64,000 bases of DNA. It comes from Alitta virens (lineage: Eukaryota; Annelida; Polychaeta; Phyllodocida; Nereididae). Location of the stretch: contig OW028580.1 in assembly GCA_932294295.1 (NCBI GenBank), positions 23,980,975-24,044,974 on the forward strand, written 5' to 3'. This document shows positions 57,546 to 64,000 of this stretch, piece by piece; within the stretch, counting starts at the first letter, position 1, and every line of letters starts with the position of its first letter. A program made the translations under genes and the position numbers. The notes beneath the pieces are model-generated. The model made no database searches. It saw nothing but the letters and a program-made list of their open reading frames with translations, and had not been told where the DNA came from.

Positions 57546-58103
57546 GGTTTTAATATGGAGGTAGTCATTAACTTTTGGATTCAGGTTTTTGGACCCAACG
57601 GCCCAGACAACATGTCCAATCCGGTTAACGTTGGAGCAACCTGACATGCAGTGGCTTAAAATTTGTGTTGTCTTACAATTTACCCATATTTCCCCATGCA
57701 TATCTACAATCCTTAGCTACTGCAGTTACTTATGTATTAAATTTCATTCAATTCCTTCACAATGTGAACTGTACATTCTGTCAATTTCAATGTTTGTATA
57801 TTCACGCAGTGCCAATCAAATTCAATCAACTGTGACATGTCTATTCCGTTTGCTCATTCTTTGATTTTAAGTTTGCCTGTGTGTGTATGTATTGATTAAT
57901 TTAGCTTTATCAATCATTTAAGATTAAAGGTTCGTTATATCGTAAGTCTATCATAAGGGATTAACTAAGACAACCAGACGACTTAATTGGAATCTACCCA
58001 GAGCAGACGACAATATCTGGAGACGCAGACGAACTCACATTGAGCAAGAAAATTCTATGAAAAACATAACATTTTCCTGGATTTATCCATCAAAGTAACA
58101 ACC

Positions 58104-58230
58104 ATGGTGTCTTATACGACTGTTCTGGAAATCATGTCAAAACCGACACATCAAAGAAGACCTTATGAACTGCTCCAGTTGGTGCCACTTTTCAGAACCA
58201 AGTCACAGCTTTTCAACAAGGTTGACGAAG
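58104..58230 (+). CDS. First coding exon of the CNB-domain protein, version 2
   Basis: Same length, start context and donor as 57172-57298. Two coding differences: a silent CTT to CTG and AAT to AAG (Asn to Lys in LFRTKSQLF). Outside the coding part the copies differ more per base, suggesting both peptides are still constrained or the duplication is recent. Either copy can splice in frame to 63193. Confidence 0.65.
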
Positions 58231-58267
58231 GTAAGATCAGATAAGATAAGATATATTTTATTTAAAG

Positions 58268-61200
58268 TCGTATGTAAGGACAGATAACATAAGCAGAAGC
58301 ATTTGTTCGACTAGAATAAAACGATATGACGAATGAAATATGTACAGATAAGGAGTGAATACAATAAACCATAAAAGGTGCGTTCTACACATTTCCATTC
58401 ACTTTAAAAGGCATGGAACATGGGTAGTTTTTTAGATATTATCTTAGCTATATATATATGAAACTGTAATAATGGATTCCTATGGGGGAGAATACTTGAT
58501 ATCAGGGAGCCTGTATTCACAGTGAAGTGCCTCATTTAAAAATAAATAATTCTGTCTGTCTGTCTGTCTGTCTGTCATATCTTGAAACCAATTATTCTGA
58601 CAGAAGGCGAATGTATTCAAAATTAGATTTATGATTCTTGTTAGGATTACGATATGTAAATCCCCTATATTTTTATATAGCTGATGCAGCACCAGATTAC
58701 TGATGGTAATACCTTTGTTTCTGACTGGAAGTATATAACTGTATGGTCAAATCTTCATTATACTCCACCTAGACTGTTTTCCTATTGTTCTGAGCAGGAT
58801 ATAACCAACAAAATTGCTAGTTACTTCCCTCTTACGTACAAACTAAACTTGTCATAACTTTATAAAGGCAGTAAAACAAATAAACAATCAAACAAAATTT
58901 AAATATGCACCAATTGAGTATAAGTCTTCACGCGTCAGGATATAACCAACAAAAATGTCAGTCAACTCTTGGCTATGAGGGATATAACTATTACATATAG
59001 TTGTCATCCAATTGCAGAAACTCTTTAGTACGTTTTATCGCTGGATTTAAAGTGCTATTTAAGCACCCAAAACAATTTTGGCCAAAACATAATAATTTTA
59101 CATATTTATTCAGTATTTGAGGAATTAGTACACAGAATACCATTAAAATCTTAGATTGTTCATATTTAATCTAATAATAGGCATGGTTTCCTCAGTGACA
59201 GCCTTTTTAAATATGCCATGGTAAATCCTGGTCCAGAATATACCTCAGAAGCAAATGTATAAAATTACTGATAATTGTCATAGAAATTATGATACTTTGT
59301 CATGTCAATTATCCGTATTGATCACCATTGGATTTCATAATACTTGATCTGGCATTAGCCCTGTGACCTCATATTCTCGTGATTGGAAGATCAGTGCTCC
59401 TGGTGCTATTTTTAGAACGGATTTGAAGTGCCAGTGTCAACTGAATGAGATTATAGGTATTTATTTTGATGTAATTGCCATGGGTGTTTGACTGTTTACT
59501 CTAAAAAAATAAGTTTCACACGCTTTGTAATTCATAATAAATTTTTTTCATATTTTAAAGAATATAATTTCAATTTCCATTGTCTTAGCTTACGTCCAAC
59601 CAAAACAGGCAAAGATAAATTAATTTCAGTCCACCTAAATGGACCTTATATGGGAAGATAAACATACACCATACAGCTCCTTGAAACTCATAATCATAAA
59701 TTTATTTAACATTTGAAATAACGGGCTGCCAAAGTTAACTTTTCAACAATGCAGCCAACATTGTTTGGCTATATTTCATATGGAAAATTCAATGGAACAG
59801 CCATTCCTTGAACAGCAGAGATACTTTGAAACAGGTACACCAACAATATACAATAATGTACCCTTAAATATTGAAGATTTATCACAATAGAACATGAACA
59901 GTGCATAAAAGCAGTGATACCTTTTATATATAATTGTTTATTATATTATTATATTTTTTATATGGGAGCAACTTAATATAGTCTTATAAAACTCTGTTGT
60001 TTCCCTTCTAGACACCAAATGTATTTAAATTATTATGTATTATGTATTATATACTTAATTTCACAACAGAAATGCTGTAAAACACGTGAATGACTGGTGC
60101 AAAGACAATTTCTTAAACCTCAATGTGTCAAAAGCTGAGGAAATCCTTTTTGATTTCAGAAGAAAATGTAATACGATAACTGCTTATGTTATCAATGACA
60201 ACGTACTGGCCTGTACATAGACACACTTTCTGTTTGCACATTCTTTGCTCTTCCTGTAAATAACATGTTTATTTTGTGTAAATTATGATGTGAAGTTAAT
60301 ACAAAGTAGGTAACTCAGGAGATTCCCAGACTTTGTTTTTTCTGGTGGCCCCTCGCAGCCTTAGAAAGATCTTAATGGTGTTCGCCCTGCAAACACGACA
60401 ACTTTTGAATAATTTAGCAATCACTCATTGGGACAATATTTGACAAAAAAAATGTTCCAAAACGGATTGTGTAAATGTTGAGACAACATTGTATAATATA
60501 ATTTACAGGGTTAAACAATGGTATGATTTATAATATTGCCGCAAGCATTTCTAGGGTCCACACTTTCATATTGTTACATTATGAAAATAATATTGCCACA
60601 ACATGATTTGAATGATAATGTGGATGTTGTAAAAATATCTGTGCCGTATTTTTAAATATGTTATTAAACATGTTGCAACAAGGCCCCTAAAGAATTTGCA
60701 ACATCATAAATGGATGGCAACACCGTCACTGTTGTCATGCAAATGTACATAATATATAGCTTATGCTAAGTTTCGATAAAAAAAAATTTTTATTATAATT
60801 TTCAGAAGTGAGCCTGACTGACAACAAGACATGATGTGAAGAGATTCATCAAAGTGAATGCTCACCAACTATTGCCATTTATATATTCAGTATAAAAAGA
60901 ACAAATTGCAGTTTTGTTGAAGTTGATAACTGCCAGATACTGATCGAATGTTCATTTAAAAATAAAGATTGTTTCTCCTTATTCCGGCCATGTTGCTGTT
61001 ATATTTTATATTAAACCTAAATCATGTTATAAAATATTGTGAAAATCTCTTTTCTTAATATTAGAAAATATTGCTTCAAAGTGTTCAGGGTTTACACTTC
61101 AATATTTTGAAAATATGTTCTACAAGTTGTCACAGTATTTGTTCAATACAATAATATCAATGTCATGAGTATCTTCTGGCTATGTTTCAGGGAAACATGT

Positions 61201-63192
61201 GCAATAATGTTTCTACTGTGGACACTTTAATGTGGTGACAATATGATCTGTAATACTCTCAAAATGTTAGTTAAACAAATCAATGCTGTGAAAATGATTT
61301 CACAATATTATATTTGAAGGATCACTTATAAAAAATAATCTGATTGTTCTTACAATATATTCATAATGTTTTTGGGAATATTATCAAATGTTGCCGCACA
61401 CTTTTCTAGGGTTCACACTTTCATACTGCGACAATGTGATCTACAATATTGTGACAATATTATACAATGTTGGGACAAGATTGTCACAATACCAATGTCT
61501 CTGTTTTGAATAAATGACTTACTTAATAGGTGGCGAATTGTATATATTACAAGGGCGCCACCTGTTGCTCAATTCATAATGAGCTAATTAACTTACAAAA
61601 AATACTTTGGCCCATAGTCATAAATCTAAATCACAAATTTAAATATTCATATCAAATATTTCCAGACAGGAACCTATTAATTATTAGTTCTGTTATAAGC
61701 TATAATAATTTTTAAAAAAATTCTACGCAATAAAAGAAAAGTTTTTTGATAGATCAAAACAAAATATTGTGAGAAACAACATGTGAAAAGCTGATACTTC
61801 ATAAAATTATCTAAAAAAATTTGAATACGCAACTATTCAAAGTGACATATATGTATTCCTGCTTATATAAATATAATAGACTTTATAACCTTGAATATGA
61901 GCAATAATGTGTATAATACATTAAACATATTTCAAATCAATGAGCTAATAAGTATATATCGACTCATAGAAGGCTTTGAGAGCTACATGACTTCTTCAGC
62001 ACTTACAAAGTTAACTCAGTACAGCTAAATTCACATGCATCAGCTTAGAATTTGATAAAGTAACAAAATTGAAATCGTATCAAGAATATTGTTATGTGCC
62101 ATGTGGATAATCAGCCATTGTGGATATATATTACGAACTTAACCATATGTATGCTGGAGATATATACTACCCTAGCCATAGGAAGTTCATAATATAAGCT
62201 GTATATTGTTTGGGAATTATTATTGAAACCCTGATGAAATACAGAGTACATAACCTGTGTACATTACTGTTGTTGGAGACACAGCAAAATTAAGACATCC
62301 AAAAGAAGGACATTTAATTTTGTTGGAAAAATACATCAATAAGAATTTTGAAAATGGCGCTAACTACCAGTACCCAGCTTTCAAAAGTAGTAGCAGATCC
62401 CCCCGGTGAGAGGCATATGAAACTGATAGAAACTATTACACTGTGGTTTCGAAGGATATCTGCACTTTTTGCTACATGTGACATAGGTTAATATTGTACT
62501 ATTGTATATTTATCCATAATTAAGTCCATATATGTAAATCACTACTAAAAAGTGGTAAAACTAGTATAGAATGTCTAAAAAGCTAGTTGTTTTGACTATC
62601 CTTGTTAGTAACTGGGTTTAGTGCAGTATAGCAGACCCAAATTTATGCCGATATTTGGCGTCTGAAATACGAAATATATAATTTCGTTTTTACAAGTATT
62701 AAGTTCCAGCACAATTAGAATAATTGGTGTAGAGTAGGGGGGGGAGGGATTGGGGCGATGGCCCCCAAGAATAAGAGAAAATAAACTGCTCTTACCGCTG
62801 TCGTTAGTTTGTGATGTCATACATTGAATTCGAGCATTTGACGTCATATCATCATAAATCTGGGTCCGCTATACGGCACTTTTTTATACATAGTCAAAAT
62901 AGCTAACTTTTTAGACGTTTCGACTTACGTTGTAGTCCCTCTTTTCTATACATTTTTACAGAATAATTGACCCTCAGAGCCATTTAAAATTACATGTTAT
63001 TATGATGCTAGATAGTACCTGTTATATCCAACTAGTTTGTAAGGTCAATATCATGTATGCCATTAGTCACAAAGTCATTGACTAAGTATGCCCTGTTAGA
63101 CAAAGCTAAATTATACAGTTGTGCATATTCCACTCAAACACTCAGGACCTATTAACAATGTTTCAATCAACACATAAAATTTTATTTTTCAG
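58268..63192 (+). other. Long intron of the CNB gene with repeats
   Basis: A (TGTC)n tract at about 58553-58577; a LINE fragment at 60066-60225; two copies of a CTAGGGTYCACACTTTCATA segment (60548, 61404) within AT-rich DNA full of ACAATATTGTGACAATAT words (60420-61510); and a G-run cassette at 62730-62765. No other exon was recognised. Confidence 0.5.
60066..60225 (+). pseudogene. Non-LTR reverse transcriptase fragment
   Basis: One frame reads NAVKHVNDWCKDNFLNLNVS, then KAEEILFDFRRKCN. This matches the block after the catalytic FADD box in CR1/Rex-type LINEs (W...N.L.LN..KT.E...DFRR). It decays after about 60225. Confidence 0.75.
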
Positions 63193-63280
63193 AGACCCTG
63201 ACTGACGTCATTCAACATTGTGATTTCGTCACTCGAAGTAAAGATGACGTCATCATCCTTCAAGGTGAAAGAGGTCACAG
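63193..63280 (+). CDS. Second coding exon of the CNB-domain protein (gene continues beyond window)
   Basis: 88 nt between TTTTATTTTTCAG and GTAAATG. It reads on from GAA G in phase 1 and leaves phase 2. The peptide TLTDVIQHCDFVTRSKDDVI, then ILQGERGH, is the first beta strands of a cyclic-nucleotide-binding domain, with the conserved QGE-x-G turn. Such domains sense cAMP/cGMP in PKA regulatory subunits, EPACs and CNBD proteins. The glutamate/arginine phosphate-binding cassette lies further downstream, outside the window, so nucleotide binding cannot be judged. Confidence 0.72.
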
Positions 63281-64000
63281 GTAAATGTATGCAATCATTG
63301 AATTATCATAGATTGCACTGGTCTGTTCTTTGCTAGGAAAATGTATCATATTAATCCAAGTTCAAAAGGACATAGGTAATGGTAGGCTAAAGTTTATCAT
63401 AATAATCCAAGTTCAAAAGGACAAAGGTGGTGGTTAGTTAAATTAACCTTGGAAAGGCCTTGCTTTTGCTACAGAAAACCGCTTCTAAAGTCACAATTAT
63501 TAATGTATGAAAGGATGGTGTCATGGAAAGAGACTAAGTCGTGACTCCTATAAACATTTAAATTTCTTTGTTTGAGCACCAGCGGTCCCCGTTATGCCCC
63601 CCCCCCCCCTTCTTTATTTCTATTTTGTCCAGTCCTGTGTCTTTAGACCTATTTCTAGGGCATCCTATACAGTTCAATTCAATTTGTTGGACCTTGTTCA
63701 TTTCGTGAAGATTCAAACAAGCTATAATTAGGCCTATATACGTAAAATTATTAAAAGGCTGGCCATTCACCCAAAAAAACAAAAGTTACCCATGTACAAA
63801 GTCGCAACGAAATACAAAAGTTAGTTACCACAACATACCAACAAAAAAAAACAGCAAAACAAAGTTCTGATTAATAGATAAATAAAATAGTCTATTATGG
63901 CACTGTAGTCAAGGCCTGTCTAAGATCTAAGCATTCTGGAAAATCAATTGGTTTTGTTCTAAGCTATCGAGACCTTGGGGAAGTGTATATTCAGGCGACA
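63281..64000 (+). other. Next intron of the CNB gene (partial)
   Basis: No exon recognised. A short direct repeat, ATCATA(T/A)TAATCCAAGTTCAAAAGGACA, lies near 63346 and 63397; a C run at about 63597-63609. Confidence 0.45.

Overview
The window is nuclear DNA of an animal. Multi-exon genes have clean GT-AG introns, intergenic DNA is AT-rich, and repeats are dense: tRNA-derived SINEs, broken non-LTR retrotransposons, many short inverted-repeat elements and long poly-C/poly-G runs. The gene set (ZIP zinc transporter, TMEM180/MFSD13A, nuclear uracil-DNA glycosylase, ER cyclophilin B, cytosolic-type sulfotransferase, NXPE-like PC-esterase, a cyclic-nucleotide-binding protein) and the repeat style fit a marine invertebrate, perhaps a non-vertebrate deuterostome such as a hemichordate. 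That placement is a guess; no species marker was seen.

Layout. 0-1.5 kb: single-exon ZIP transporter on +. 1.5-10.4 kb: no gene seen, mainly AT-rich DNA with small inverted-repeat elements. 10.4-13.7 kb: six-exon MFSD13A/TMEM180 on -. 13.7-17.0 kb: short elements, including a 1.2 kb TTAA-ended element. 17.0-21.5 kb: UNG on + (eight exons, 321 aa) with a recognisable E2F/CCAAT/E-box promoter. 22-25 kb: a second, 2.2 kb copy of the TTAA-ended element with a nested SINE and a 286-bp palindrome. 26.5-29.9 kb: cyclophilin B (four exons, 201 aa) on -. 30-34.9 kb: repeats. 34.9-35.5 kb: 3' part of a sulfotransferase that starts exactly at the end of a transposon copy. 35.8-36.6 kb: 3' end of a LINE.

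38.0-50.0 kb holds the most unusual content: three small secreted-protein genes of one architecture. Each has a signal-peptide exon, one phase-2 intron, and a second exon coding alanine-rich and/or Asp/Glu-rich sequence. The gene at 38.0 kb (-) ends in a long Asp/Glu run. The genes at 44.8 and 48.5 kb (+) are tandem duplicates alike from promoter to 3'UTR. The 44.8 kb copy has grown five 11-residue Ala/Asn/Gln repeats that would form a helix with one polar stripe. It is also out of frame with the acidic tail kept by its sister, and its TATA region is interrupted. LINE pseudogene fragments (42-44 kb) lie between the - and + members.

53.6-55.9 kb: two-exon NXPE-like type II membrane protein with a GDS esterase motif, on -. 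57.2-63.3 kb and beyond: the 5' part of a cyclic-nucleotide-binding-domain gene on +, whose first coding exon is present twice as a 97%-identical direct duplication. The gene runs off the window.

The housekeeping genes (DNA repair, ER folding, zinc transport) show no operon-like or functional link. The only local gene family is the small secreted-protein cluster. Exon boundaries come from reading splice signals and frame continuity by eye; no database search was possible.
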